From: Limnoperna fortunei
Lineage: Eukaryota > Mollusca > Bivalvia > Mytilida > Modiolidae
NCBI GenBank assembly: GCA_944474755.1
Contig: OX104111.1
Span: 102,725,178 to 102,789,177, forward strand
Length of the DNA stretch: 64,000 nt
Direction: 5' to 3'
Below, piece by piece: positions 1-10,560 of the stretch; the first letter of the stretch is position 1, and the number at the start of each line of letters is the position of its first letter. The notes beneath the pieces were generated by a model. That model did not search any database. It had not been told where the DNA came from and saw nothing but the letters and a program-made list of their open reading frames with translations. Made by a program: the position numbers and the translations under genes.

Positions 1-270
1 TAGTGTCAAAAGTTGGCTACATGAAAGAAAGGTAAATAGAAGGAACAATTGTCATATCAGAAAAATTTTCATGAAACTTGTACAGTATTTGTTCATGGTC
101 TTCAGAAATTGAAAAGCATGATTGGACAACCGAAACTGCTAAAATACTGTTTTAAAAGTAGTTTTTACTATTTTTTCAAGTATACTCACTTTTCCAAAAG
201 TACAAGTACTTATTATGGTAGTATTGGCATACTAGCTAGCCTAAGAAAATTCATTTACTTATATAGTACA
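1..270. other. AT-rich DNA, no gene seen
   Basis: This stretch is AT-rich and contains no recognisable protein, RNA gene or transposon end. The short open frame beginning near 49 has no family features. It runs into the 54-bp duplication that follows. Confidence 0.5.
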
Positions 271-378
271 TTTACAAATACATGAGTAAAAGAGTACAAT
301 TTAGATTAGTAAATATACTAATCATTTACCAATACATGAGTAAAAAAGTACAGTTTTGATTAGTAAATATACTAATCA
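271..378. repeat. 54-bp direct duplication with internal palindrome
   Basis: Two adjacent 54-bp units (271-324 and 325-378) differ at only a few bases. Each ends with an inverted repeat whose 8-base arms GATTAGTA and TACTAATC flank AATA. Loose TAGTAA/TTACTA motifs continue to about 480, so this may be the recognisable end of an older, decayed tandem repeat that LINE-A then interrupted. Confidence 0.8.
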
Positions 379-488
379 GATAAGTTTGATCTTACTATGT
401 AAAGTAGTAATCTTACTAAATGAATAGTGAATGAGTGGACAGTCAATTTACTAACTTAAGTAGTGAAGTTTACTAATTAATTTTCTCA

Positions 489-1760
489 GTGTTTGCTGAC
501 GGTACATCGTTCGGTTATTCCCACTATGACCCACAACAGATCAACTATGTCTTTGATCATGATTTAAAAGAGTTAGATCTATGGTCCAAAAAATGGCTGA
601 TGAGTTTTAATCCGAATAAAACTGAAGTCTTAATGATTTCTAATATAGAACCCCCCAATCTAGAATTCAGTTTGAATGACCAAGATATACCCGTAGTAAA
701 TACCCATAAACATCTATGAGTTACTTTCAGTTGTAACTGTAAGATTTGTATGGACTCTGGCTGAGACTGCAAAGAGGAGATCAAGCATTTTTAATTATAA
801 CTTTTTGCAGTACTTTTACTCGAACTCTTGCAGACAGTAATTTAGCGATATTACAGTTACGGAAAATGGAATTCGCATATAGATAACATTTTATCAAGTG
901 CTGCCCGTCACCTCAATATTATGAGGAAGATAAAATTTAAAATTAGTAGAAGGACTCTAGAAACATTATATTTGGTGTATATTAGACCACTTTTAGAATA
1001 TGCATGTGAAGTTTGGGACAATTGTGGTACAATTTATACAAATAAATTAGAATGAATTCAATTAGAGGCAGCTAGAATTGTTACAGGGTTACACCTATTT
1101 ACTAAAACCGAAAGAATTTATTATGAAGTAGGGTGGGAGACTTTAAAAGATAGAATAAATAGAAGAAAACTTCAAATGTTTTATACTATTACCCAAAAGA
1201 TTGCCCCTCCATACTTATGTGAACTTATTCCCCCCTCAATTCAAAGTATAACTGACTATTCTCTAAGAAACGGAGAAGACATTATTGTTCCATTCTGTAG
1301 ATTATCTCTAACTTTTGATTCCTTTATTCCCTCTACAATACATGAATGGAAAAAACTAGACTCATCTATCAGAAATGTAGATTCAGTTTCAAAATTTAAA
1401 TCGATTCTTAAATGTAACAGTGTTAAAAACTATGTACCTCCTCATTACTATTTTGGCCCAAGAAAACTAAATATTATACTAACTCAGATGAGATGTAATG
1501 CGTCCTTCTTAAACTATGATTTGTACACTGTTAACATTATATCAAATCCTTCCTGTAAATGTGGCAACAGCCAAGAAACCCAGTATCATTTTTTCTTTGA
1601 ATGTACAGAGTATACGGATCTGAGAAGAGACTTATTTACCGGCTTAAACTGGTTACCAAACAATACAGCAGTCAACTTAAATCTCTTATTAAATGGCAGC
1701 AATGAACGTTCACAAGACGAAACTGAAAAGGTATTTATCGCTTTCTTTGTTTTTGTATAA
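489..1760 (+). pseudogene. LINE-A reverse transcriptase C-terminal fragment
   Basis: One frame can be followed across the region. Residues 1-76 (from 489) hold FADGTSF, then DLWSKKWLMSFNPNKTE, typical of the RT palm to thumb transition; the second catalytic Asp of FADD is Gly here. A TGA at 717-719 replaces the Gly of the usual HLGVTF. The frame resumes at 861 (KWNSHIDN), continues through RPLLEYACEVWDN, meets TGA at 1053-1055 inside the otherwise conserved LE-IQLEAARIVTGL motif (consistent with CGA to TGA), and ends at 1758-1760. Near the C terminus CKCG...H...C is the LINE zinc knuckle. Lacking endonuclease and the RT amino half, it cannot be active. Confidence 0.85.
738..860. mobile_element. 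123-bp insertion inside LINE-A
   Basis: Reading across 737 to 861 directly restores a family-like stretch (VTFSCN then GKWNSHIDN), so the 123 bp between are foreign. The junctions carry a perfect 10-base inverted repeat, GTAACTGTAA at 733-742 and TTACAGTTAC at 851-860. One reading is TGTAA/TTACA termini with a GTAAC/GTTAC near-duplication of the target. It has no coding potential, and I do not recognise the family. Confidence 0.6.
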
Positions 1761-2223
1761 TTGATTCTTTCTTTATTTTTTGTATAATTGAATGTAATTC
1801 ATGTTATGTCACCATGTCCATATATTACTTGTATCATATTTTAAACGGAGAAGACTTCATAAGTATGTATTACTTGTGTCTGATCCTGTTTGTTCATTGT
1901 ACAAATAAAATATGTTTAAACTAGATTTGGTATCACAATGTAGCTACATATGTTACCCCTCTTGGACATATCATTATGAGCCGACTAGAGCTCGTTCTAC
2001 AAGCACAAGCTTAACGCAACTGTAACAGATTAAAGTCTTTGGTTTGATCCTACACAACTATATACGTCACACAGGCTTTATTCGTTCCAGATTCAACCTT
2101 TTCCCTAGTCTCGATCATCCAGACGCTTAATTACATTTGTGCGTCTGGATTCATCTCTATATTGAACTCGTTACCAATACGCCCAAAACTGGTCGTAATT
2201 TTTGATTGGATGATATTTTTATT
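1741..2223 (+). repeat. 483-bp duplicated segment, copy 1 (LINE-A 3' end plus flank)
   Basis: This segment matches 13522-14005 with only scattered differences. It covers the last codons of LINE-A, its 3' UTR and AATAAA, and about 300 bp beyond the LINE tail. The tail itself differs: TTTAAACT here and TTTAAACTGAACT in copy 2, which suggests a variable short tail repeat. Sharing of the downstream part means a joint duplication, a 3' transduction, or a LINE end further downstream than the tail suggests. Confidence 0.85.
2106..2150. repeat. Inverted repeat / hairpin
   Basis: ATCCAGACGC at 2117-2126 and its exact complement GCGTCTGGAT at 2141-2150 form a 10-bp stem with a 14-base loop. The larger arm 2106-2126 also matches, inverted with two mismatches, the stretch 2497-2517. 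The hairpin is preserved in the duplicate at 13899-13932. Confidence 0.75.
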
Positions 2224-2473
2224 ATCTAAAATATTACTTCCGTTCATATCAAGAAGTGTATAACAAATTGTGCCAAAGTTTACATTTGAATATTTTTATA
2301 AAATATTACTTTATCAATTAATTAAACAAATATTATTGTTGTGCACAATCAAGAGTGAATCTGAATGTGACGTCATATTATAAGTATGCATGTTTTTCCT
2401 GGTTAAAAAAAAGGGCCCTAAAAATAGAATCATTGTTTTGTCTCCACCTATTGGTAGCGAAATTACAGCAAGG

Positions 2474-2517
2474 TGATCCCAGACGCTATTATATATACGT
2501 CTGGGTGATCGAGACTA
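2474..2517. repeat. Second hairpin, inverted partner of 2106-2126
   Basis: CCCAGACG at 2478-2485 pairs with CGTCTGGG at 2498-2505. The right arm 2497-2517 is the inverted partner of 2106-2126 (19 of 21 positions by eye). The two hairpins bracket about 370 bp of AT-rich DNA, a foldback-like arrangement. Confidence 0.65.
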
Positions 2518-2519
2518 CC

Positions 2520-2720
2520 TTTTCCCCGGAAATGGCAAGGGTTACTCGAGGTTTGTCTAATTACTGCATACACTACTTACTCGTCTTAAACACTAGAGGG
2601 ACCCATGATTTTTATTGGGTTCAGGCTACGTACTTTGTACTTTCTGTTTTGTGCCATGTATTTTTGTTTGACTGATACTCAATTCATTTGGGTCTTGTTT
2701 GTCGGTTATTCTGTTTGTTT
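2520..2720 (+). repeat. Decayed copy of a retroelement 3' region
   Basis: This stretch resembles 6050-6170: both have ACCCATG, then TTTTTATTGGGTT, then a T-rich run that includes TTTGT and TTTCTT motifs. At 6.0 kb the sequence directly follows a Penelope-type RT pseudogene, so this may be the isolated 3' tail of the same family. No coding part remains here. Confidence 0.4.
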
Positions 2721-3132
2721 TTTTCCTATAAATTACAAACTACTTATGGGACAAAAATATGATTCTACGCATTTTTTTTTGGCTGAAAAATTTTATTGTC
2801 CTTCGATAATTCCGGTACGATTTTAGTTCGTTACATAATAACTTTTACATATCAAGAATTTTAAGTGTTTCAACGTTAATTGATACCAAATAGATGGTGA
2901 ACAGAATCCGACGAACGTTGCTAAATATGTGCCTTAGCTACAAAACCTCGTAAAAAGCGTGATAAGCACATCGCCCACGAAATTATGTTTGACAAACAAA
3001 GAACAGTTATGTGGAAAATAACGAACTTTTACTAAGTCGTACATAGACCAACGAGACAATTTAAAAATATCTCTGTGTAGTACAAAGGGGCGTAACTAGA
3101 AAGACACAAGAGTCACAGAAATTGTGGTATAC
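2721..3132. other. AT-rich DNA, no gene seen
   Basis: No coding or RNA feature is recognisable. At 3084-3099 the motif GGGGCGTAACTAG resembles the terminal motif of the short element that starts at 3133 and may be another decayed end of that family. Confidence 0.4.
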
Positions 3133-3389
3133 CAGGGGAGTAGCTAGACTATTTACAATGTGGATTCACAAATTTCACAACAGGGGGGGGGGGGAAATTT
3201 TGGAAACAATGCTGTAATTTGGTACATTTTGGAGAGTTCTAAGTGCTTTATTTAGCACCTAAACTGGACAGGTGATTGTCTGCAAGGATATATTGCAATT
3301 TGTGTTTGGTCAAAATCATGTGGATTCATTGTTTGGTCAAAATCATGTGGATTCAGCCGCGTACTCGCGTATAGGCAGCTACGCCCCTG
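3133..3389. mobile_element. 257-bp MITE-like element with hAT-like ends
   Basis: The left end reads CAGGGGAGTAGCTAG (3133-3147) and the right end CAGCTACGCCCCTG (3376-3389); these are imperfect inverted repeats of a CAGGGGCGTAGCTA-type terminus, seen in many hAT-type DNA transposons of aquatic invertebrates. GTATAC occurs on both sides, but a clean 8-bp target duplication is not evident. The interior holds an 11-base poly-G run near 3183 and a 26-bp unit repeated at 3303-3328 and 3330-3355. There is no transposase, so it would be non-autonomous. Confidence 0.55.
3303..3355. repeat. 26-bp direct duplication
   Basis: Two identical 26-bp copies (3303-3328 and 3330-3355) are separated by one T. 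Each holds TTTGGTCAAAATCATGTGG. The duplication lies inside the short hAT-like element and is probably a replication slippage product. Confidence 0.9.
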
Positions 3390-4842
3390 TATACTGACTT
3401 AATATCACTATTCTATGTCACCACGGAAATAACAAAAAATGTATCGCGTAAATAGAAATGCGTTCAGTAGAGAGCCAAGACAGATGTAAAATAATATTTA
3501 AAGAAAAAAAGTAAACTATTGAAAGTAATTCAAAATGTACCGAGACGGAATCAAAAGTACATCCAAATACAAATTACAAAACCATCGCTACCAACAAACA
3601 AAACGGACGGACAACAAGAACCGCTAAGCTAAATACAGGGAACATAGTTGGTTCCCAGATATAACATTTGCCACACTTCATCCCCCATTTACTGCGTGGC
3701 TACATTTTTCGCCTGCAAACTGATGTTTGTAAACAAAGACCGATGTTGGTAAAAAAAATACACGAGATCTTATTTATTTTTATATAGTATATTTATACAC
3801 TTTTGATACGGTTTTACTTAAAACGTACCTCGTTTCATGGCGTCATCACTTGTGTGGCAGAGGTGATTGTGGTTACATGTAACGAAGGATACCCAGAATC
3901 CTTTGGGTTGAAATTGAGCTAAATACTGCAGATTCCACACCAAAATCCTTTAACTTTTAAAGACTAGCTACACCACGGAAATAGAAAAACCGTGAATTTT
4001 CAGTGCAGTCAATTTACGAATTACTATAGCAATAGATGGAACATTGATGTTTCATTACGATGCCAGTTTGACTATTGGAATGATGATCCTTTTGGGGGAC
4101 TTTTATTTCATAGGCAAAGTCACCGATCCTTAAATGCAAATAAGACATAAAAGTGCATTAATTTGTACTCTACATCTCAGTACACGACAGCTTTTATTAC
4201 AAGTTTACTCGACTATCAACCTGATATCTTTTTATCAGCTAAGGGCTTGTCCTAGTAGTTCCTGAAGTTATTGATCATCACCATGTCAACATTAAAGGGG
4301 CGAGTTAAGAATGACCTCAGGCAGGGAGTACTAGACCTTGAAAAGGTTGCCATTTTTCTTAAGGAAATGGTAGTGCGATATCCACCGGGGACTCTGGCTT
4401 CCTCTGAAATAAAACTGAAAACAACAATATATCCTTTTAACGTTTCATTGCTTTTCCTACAATAAAATTTAAAAACGTGTGCTGCAGACGAAGTTCATTT
4501 ATTAAAATCTTACAAAAGAGGACAGTGTAAAGTACCATATTGTTAGGTAAAGCCAGTATACTCGAGCTTGTCTATTACAAGAGAAGACACGAAGAGTGTT
4601 TTTCATTATTTAGTTTTCAGTTTCGTACATTTACGTAAAGGCACAATTATTCTGCCTTCTCTTTGTCGATTATATAGATATCATGAAACAACCTTCATGT
4701 ATTGACTACGAATAATAGATTCTTAGATACGTTTTTGATAAAATCCGTTTTTATTAATTAATAATAGATATGCAAATCAGAACACTTGCAACAAAACTGT
4801 AACTATTGCTGATATGAGATTGCGAGGGGGGAGGGGGGGTGT
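3390..4842. other. Unassigned DNA, one weak coding candidate
   Basis: No transposon or gene is recognised in this 1.4-kb interval. A 60-residue frame from the ATG at 4283 to 4465 contains a soluble-looking, charged segment (DLEKVAIFLKEMVVRYPPG) that differs from the low-complexity translations around it. It could be a lone exon or retroelement scrap, but no family is recognised and no splice sites were convincing. Confidence 0.3.
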
Positions 4843-4923
4843 GGGGACCTTGTAACTTTTGTAGATGTAGATATAGCTGAAATACTGCTTTCTAGGCGTA
4901 AAACAAACAAACAATCAATCAAC
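4843..4923 (+). repeat. Dispersed SINE-like family R, 3' end fragment
   Basis: The motif GATATAGCTGAAATACTGCT followed by an AGGCGTAAAACAAAC stretch and AATC repeats is the 3' end shared with copies at 12.2, 22.1 and 30.9 kb. A G-rich run precedes it (4825-4845), as in other copies. Only the 3' part is present. Confidence 0.7.
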
Positions 4924-4983
4924 CGAAATTCGAAAAAAACAGTAGCTGCGACAGGAATACATCTATAGAAACAGTCTTGTTTT

Positions 4984-6030
4984 GTGGCGGTTTTTTGCTT
5001 AACAAATATAAAAACTGCTTACCCCGTATGTTCGAGCTTATGCTCCTATGTAGATCCACATGGAAATCACAGATTGTTCAACATGTTTACACACAAAAGA
5101 TTAGCAAGAACTTCGTTCTTTTCCCCCCGTACTTTTCGCTTACAAAGGCATAGATGCTATCAATCTTGGCAATATCTTGCATCACAAGTCTGTTACTCCC
5201 AAAATTACAATTCGGTTCCAATTATGTCTTATACATATACTACCCCCATTGCAATCAGAATCTTCAATTACAAACGTGTATTGCAGGATCTTTTGATTAA
5301 TGACTAAAGCTAAATCTTCTGACTACTCTTGCCACAATTCCCCATTCATATACAGTCCTTCTAATCACGTTATAACTGGAGATCTAAACCTTGAATTGTT
5401 GACACTGAAAGCCTCTGTACTACTCTGTCCAAAGGACCTAACCACCGTGAAACTAAGTCCATCAAATGGAAATACACCTTAAAATTATTGATGGATTCAA
5501 TAATGGACTAAACGAAAAATGGACAAACAAGAAGAACTTGTCTTGAGGTCATTGATTCAAATAAGTAGATTAAGAAAACTGATGAGTTAAGAAAACCAAT
5601 GAGTATAAAAGCATCTTCAGAAATCTCGTTTCTGCTAAAACTATGTCCGATATTCGTGACCAATATGTTGTTCTGCCAGCAGAGTAGGCTCCTTACATCA
5701 TTAGTTCTATTTGCAACAAACATTATATAGAGTGTTCAATAAATGCATTTGGTTTGGAGAGTGCATTTGGCAATTCTACTTACACATCCACAACGCTTTC
5801 AATAGAGGTTATTCTTGAAAATCACAAATCGGTTTTGTCATCCTTTGGTCTTCATATCAAAGTCGAAGATTGTGATTTCATCGTTTCTTGTATTGGATGC
5901 CAAAACCTCACAAAAATCCGTACAAATAGGGAATCATACGAAGATCGTCAAAGTATATACCTCCAAACCTCTGTCTAAACTCCTGATCACCATTATTCTA
6001 GACATGAAAATGAGTAACTCTACAGGTGTC
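4984..6030 (+). pseudogene. Degenerate Penelope-type reverse transcriptase
   Basis: Several frames of this region together resemble a mollusc RT family that I assign, with caution, to Penelope-like elements. In order: FRLQRHRCY (about 5135), YTYTTPIAIRIFNYK (about 5230), SPFIYSP then HVITGDLN (about 5340-5390), CNKHYIECSIN near 5710, FGNSTYTSTTLS at 5763, and NHKSVLSSFGLHIK, YWMPKPHKNPYK, PLSKLL up to about 6000. The YW-PK-HK motif corresponds to the PKLHK motif of Penelope RTs. At least three frameshifts and several stops break it, including TAG after PYK. The catalytic palm and any endonuclease are absent, so it is a dead amino-terminal fragment. I assign it from remembered family features, not a search. 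Confidence 0.7.
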
Positions 6031-6034
6031 TAAT

Positions 6035-6156
6035 TAGAGGCAGAGAATGCTTACACGTTCGGAGCACCTGAGTGCACCCATGGTTTTTATTGGGTTATGG
6101 TTACTTATTTTCTTTGGTTTTTTTTGTGTTTGCTTCCTGTATGTTTTGGGGTTTTT
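6035..6156 (+). repeat. Probable retroelement 3' flank feeding a minisatellite
   Basis: GTTCGGAGCACCTGAG, ACCCATGGTTTTTATTGGG and a long T-rich run resemble sequence that commonly follows bivalve retroelements of the kind seen upstream, and match 2590-2680 in this window. It leads without a break into the 17-bp array. Confidence 0.45.
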
Positions 6157-6832
6157 TTTATGTTTGCACAAATTCTGATTTAATTTGGCCCTTGTTTTTA
6201 TGTTTGCACAAATTCTGATTTAAATTGGCCCTTGTTTTAAATTGGCCCTTGTTTTAATTGGCCCTTGTTTTTAATTGGCCCTTGTTTTAAATTGGCCCTT
6301 GTTTTTAATTGGCCCTTGTTTTTAATTGGCCCTTGTTTTTAATTGGCCCTTGTTTTAAATTGGCCCTTGTTTTTAATTGGCCCTTGTTTTTATGTTTGCA
6401 CAAATTCTGATTTAAATTGGCCCTTGTTTTTAATTGGCCCTTGTTTTAAATTGGCCCTTGTTTTTAATTGGCCCTTGTTTTAAATTGGCTCTTGTTTTTA
6501 ATTGGCCCTTGTTTTTAATTGGCCCTTGTTTTTATGTTTGCACAAATTCTGATTTAAATTGGCCCTTGTTTTTAATTGGCCCTTGTTTTAAATTGGCCCT
6601 TGTTTTTAATTGGCCCTTGTTTTAAATTGGCCCTTGTTTTTAATTGGCCCTGGTTTTTAATTGGCCCTTGTTTTTAATTGGCCCTTGTTTTTATGTTTGC
6701 ACAAATTCTGATTTAAATTGGCCCTTGTTTTTAATTGGCCCTTGTTTTTATGTTTGCACAAATTCTGATTTAAATTGGCCCTTGTTTTTAATTGGCCCTT
6801 GTTTTAAATTGGCCCTTGTTTTAAATCTCTTG
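6157..6832 (+). repeat. 17-bp minisatellite with interspersed 24-bp unit
   Basis: The basic unit is AATTGGCCCTTGTTTTT (17 bp), with a 16-17 bp variant ending TTTTAA. A second unit, TATGTTTGCACAAATTCTG plus ATTT, interrupts it five or more times. The array ends at about 6832 in degenerate units. Open frames here are by-products of the low-complexity repeat. Confidence 0.95.
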
Positions 6833-6859
6833 TTGTTTAATTGGTTTCCTTGCAATTTT

Positions 6860-8000
6860 TCTGTATAAAGGTTGCAACTATGGAAATCATAAACTTGCAT
6901 GTAATAAAGGGTAATTATAATTAAGAGTTTACAAGTGCAGTTGGCTGAATACGGAATAGACCATCAATGCTGGATAAGGCAGCGACAGATTTTCTTGTTT
7001 AACAAGTTTTCATTCCAAGGGGCCATTTAATACCTGTGGAGACTTAATTGGGTCTAACTGAAGACCGGAGGTACAATGATATCATTCCTATTACTTTTCT
7101 GATGGACAGGAGACATTTAACATCTTGGGATAACGTCATTCTGTCTCTGAATAAGGGTCAGAAGGAAGGAACTCATATAATTGATTGATCAGGAGGTAGT
7201 TTTGTCCGAGATCAATAACATAAGTCGTGTATTGTATTCACCATAGATTCGTTTGATTGAAACACATTGATTAATCGAACTCTTTGATAAGGGTAAAAGA
7301 AATAAACCTGGGCAAGTCCGTTAAGGTTTGATTTTTACAAAAATAATATATAAGTCAGCCAATAACACCTAGTATATCCGGAGAAATACACTCGCACGAA
7401 TCAACTAGGCAAAGCTGGTGTTTTGCTGTTTTTCCTATCTGACAAGCAACCCAAACCACCCCTTTTGCACGTTACAAAATTCGAAACATTGATGAAAAAT
7501 AAAATTAAAACTATTGTTACAAGTTATCTACAAAAATAAAGTGGTGAAATTAAATCAGATTTACCTCCCTTTGATCACAATGTCATAAGCAATTAAAACA
7601 ATAATAAAGAAAAATATTCTATCAATTTTTAAAGACAAACACAAGACCACACAAACTGGAAATAAACGCGGACAAATAAAATAAACATTGAGAATAAACA
7701 TATAAAAGAAGGGCTACGTAAATTATTCTAAACTTTTAATGTGCATTGATAAGCTTTATTTGAATTAAAGATTGAGTTAACTTTTTGTCTTATCTCTTGA
7801 ACAGACTTTGTATAAATTAAAATCGTTTTTTTAACTCAACGATAGTTAGGTTGTTATTCCAGCTGACAAGGTCCCTAAAAAACGTTGTATGTGTATGTCA
7901 TTAACACTACCTAGACTACCAAGGTCTCAAAGAAGAAGATCATTGACAACCAACATTTGGCTTGTGAACTTAAGCCTGGATCTTCTTTTAGCACTATTGA
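6860..8000. other. AT-rich DNA, no gene seen
   Basis: I see no coding sequence, transposon end or RNA gene. The interval separates the 17-bp and 44-bp arrays. Confidence 0.5.
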
Positions 8001-9740
8001 ATACTTAATCTGTACAAGTGTAGGGCAAAGTGTTCAACAGATACTAAATCTGTACAAGTGTAGGGTCTGCATAGTGTTACACAGATACCAAATCTGTATA
8101 AGTGAAGTGTCGGCTAAGTGTTACACAGACACCAAATCTGTATAAGTGAAGGGTCGGCGAAGTGTTAAACAGATACATAATCTATACAAGTGAAGTGTCG
8201 GCTAAGTGTTACACAGACACCAAAACTGTATAAGTGAAGGGTCGGCGAAGTGTTAAACAAATACATAATCTATACAAGTGAAGTGTCGGCTAAGTGTTAC
8301 ACAGATACCAAAACTGTATAAGTGAAGGGTCGGCGAAGTGTTAAACAAATACATAATCTATACAAGTGAAGTGTCGGCTAAGTGTTACACAGATACCAAA
8401 ACTGTATAAGTGAAGGGTCGGCGAAGTGTTAAACAAATACATAATCTATACAAGTGAAGTGTCGGCTAAGTGTTACACAGATACCAAATCTGTATAAGTG
8501 AAGGGTCGACGAAGTGTTAATCAAATACCAAATCTATAAGTGAAGGGTCGGCCAAGTGTTCAACAGATACCAAATATGTATAATTAAAGGGTCGGCCAAG
8601 TGTTCAACAGATACCAAATCTGTATAAGTGAAGGGTCGGCAGAGTGTTACACAGATACCAAATATGTATAATTGAAGGGTCGGCCAAGTGTTCAACAGAT
8701 ACCAAATCTGTATAAGTGAAGGGTCGGCAGAGTGTTACACAGATACCAAATATGTATAATTGAAGGGTCGGCCTGTGTTACACAGATACTAAATATGTAT
8801 AATTGAAGGGTCGGCCAAGTGTTCAACAGATACCAAATCTGTTTAAGTGAAGGGTCGGCCAAGTGTAACACAGACACCAAATCTATATAAGTGAATGGTC
8901 GGCCAAGTGTTACACAGATACCAAATCTGTTTAAGTGAAGGGTCGGCCAAGTGTTCAACAGATACCAAATCTGTATAAGTGAAGGGTCGGCCAAGTGTTA
9001 CACGGATACCAAATATGTATAATTGAAGGGTCGGCCAAGTGTTACACAGATACTAAATATGTATAATTAAAGGGTCGGCCAAGTGTTCAACAGATACCAA
9101 ATCTGTATAAGTGAAGGGTCGGCCAAGTGTTACACAGATACCAAATCTGTTTAAGTGAAGGGTCGGCCAAGTGTTCAACAGATACCAAATCTGTATAAGT
9201 GAATGGTCGGCCAAGTGTTACACAGATACCAAATCTATAAGTGAAGGGTCGGCCAAGTGTTCAACAGATACCAAATATGTATAATTAAAGGGTCGGCCAA
9301 GTGTTCAACAGATACCAAATCTGTATAAGTGAAGGGTCGGCCAAGTGTAACACAGACACCAAATCTGTATAAGTGAATGGTCGGCCAAGTGTTCAACAGA
9401 TACCAAATATGTATAATTAAAGGGTCGGCCAAGTGTTCAACAGATACCAAATCTGTATAAGTGAAGGGTCGGCCAAGTGTTACACAGATACCAAATCTGT
9501 ATAAGGGTCGGCCAAGTGTTCAACAGACACCAAATCTGTATAAGTGAAGGGTCGGCAAAGTGTTACACAGATACCAAATCTGTATAAGGGTCGGCCAAGT
9601 GTTCAACAGACACCAAATCTGTATAAGTGAAGGGTCGGCAAAGTGTTACACAGATACCAAATCTGTATAAGGGTCGGCCAAGTGTTCAACAGACACCAAA
9701 TCTGTATAAGTGAAGGGTCGGCCTAGTGTTCAACAGATTA
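8001..9740. repeat. 44-bp tandem array (about 39 units)
   Basis: The consensus includes AAGTGTTMAACAGATACC, AAATCTGTATAAGTGAAG and GGTCGGCC, giving 44 bp. Each unit holds the inverted repeat ACAGAT-ACCAA-ATCTGT. Subregions have higher-order periods: an 88-bp dimer at about 8158-8500, and an 83-bp dimer (39 + 44, one unit lacking GTGAA) at about 9485-9715. Peptides readable on either strand are periodic translations of the unit and not genes. Confidence 0.97.
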
Positions 9741-10309
9741 AAACTCGCGATATTCCAGTTGCAAAATTTACCGTTCTGCAACCCATAACTAAGCTTACAA
9801 CAAGTTTATAAACTATCAATCGTAGCATTCTAAATCTTAAGTGCTGATGTAAGCAAGAGTCAAAAATGAATGATTGTTCACTCTAAATTACTCTGCTTTT
9901 ATACATATAAATAAGTAGGCATGTATGTATTTGTTATTTATTCAGAAAATCTTATTTCAAGCGTTAGAATAATGTGTAATAATAACACAACTTTTTGGTC
10001 ACAGATTGGTTGACTTTAAGCTCTTGATACATATGGTCAGAGTGGCTGAAGAAAATAAGTCAAAAGTTTATACAAAACATTTCTATATACATGTAGTGTG
10101 GAAAACGGATATATATCAATCGACATGATTATCTATACAAAATCCCGACTATAATTACATGTTACCAGCTTTGATATCTATCTTACGTATGCAGTCAGTA
10201 AATATCAGATCAGTTATTATTTTTAAAAACAGGTTAGTAATTGTGTGAATAATGTATATTATACATGTACAAGTTATAAATTATTTGAAAACTTCAATGA
10301 CCTGTTTAA
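9741..10309. other. AT-rich DNA, no gene seen
   Basis: No supported feature. It flanks the 44-bp array on the right. Confidence 0.5.
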
Positions 10310-10560
10310 ACTGTTTCAGTACCTCATAATCCCTGAGATGAACAATTTAGTCTGCTATAGGCGCGCGCATTATGAACATACTCGTTTTTGAAATCGACAG
10401 AAAGGGTGTCTCTATCGTGCAAGGAGCGCACACTGCAAACACGTTACTCACTATGGTCCGTGGTCATGCCCTCGGTATAATAACCTGAAAGCACCCCCGC
10501 CCCCAACGAGTCGGTGTACCTATTCGCCACCTGGGGACGGGCTTGGCGGTTCTGTAAAAC
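10310..10560 (-). repeat. Dispersed family R copy, inverted
   Basis: Read on the minus strand, this aligns with the first half of the copy at 11.87-12.29 kb: GTCCCCAGGTGGCG, GTGGGTAACGTGTTT-like and CTCCTTGCACGATA motifs occur in the same order, with the G-rich run (CCCCCGCCCCC on the plus strand) in the same place. The 3' end is lost. Confidence 0.65.

Larger units (their letters stand above)
485..1925 (+). mobile_element. 5'-truncated non-LTR retrotransposon (LINE-A)
   Basis: The copy begins abruptly at the reverse transcriptase motif C (FADG, family form FADD) and runs through the RT thumb and C-terminal zinc knuckle to a 3' UTR with AATAAA at 1904-1909. It ends in a TTTAAACT tail. Starting in mid-RT is the usual outcome of 5' truncation during target-primed reverse transcription. 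The coding part carries stops and a 123-bp insertion, so it is dead. The clade was not resolved. It is unrelated in detail to the LINE at 18.7-24.3 kb. Confidence 0.85.

Noticed and set aside
2355..2826. Plus-strand frames of 106 and 73 residues
   Set aside because: They overlap a decayed retroelement tail and T-rich DNA, show no domain, and overlap each other in different frames.
6434..6868. Hydrophobic repeat peptides over the 17-bp array
   Set aside because: By-product of the minisatellite; the frame changes with the array composition.
8001..9740. Minus-strand repeat peptides over the 44-bp array
   Set aside because: Periodic readings of a tandem repeat with frequent unit indels; no conserved protein feature.
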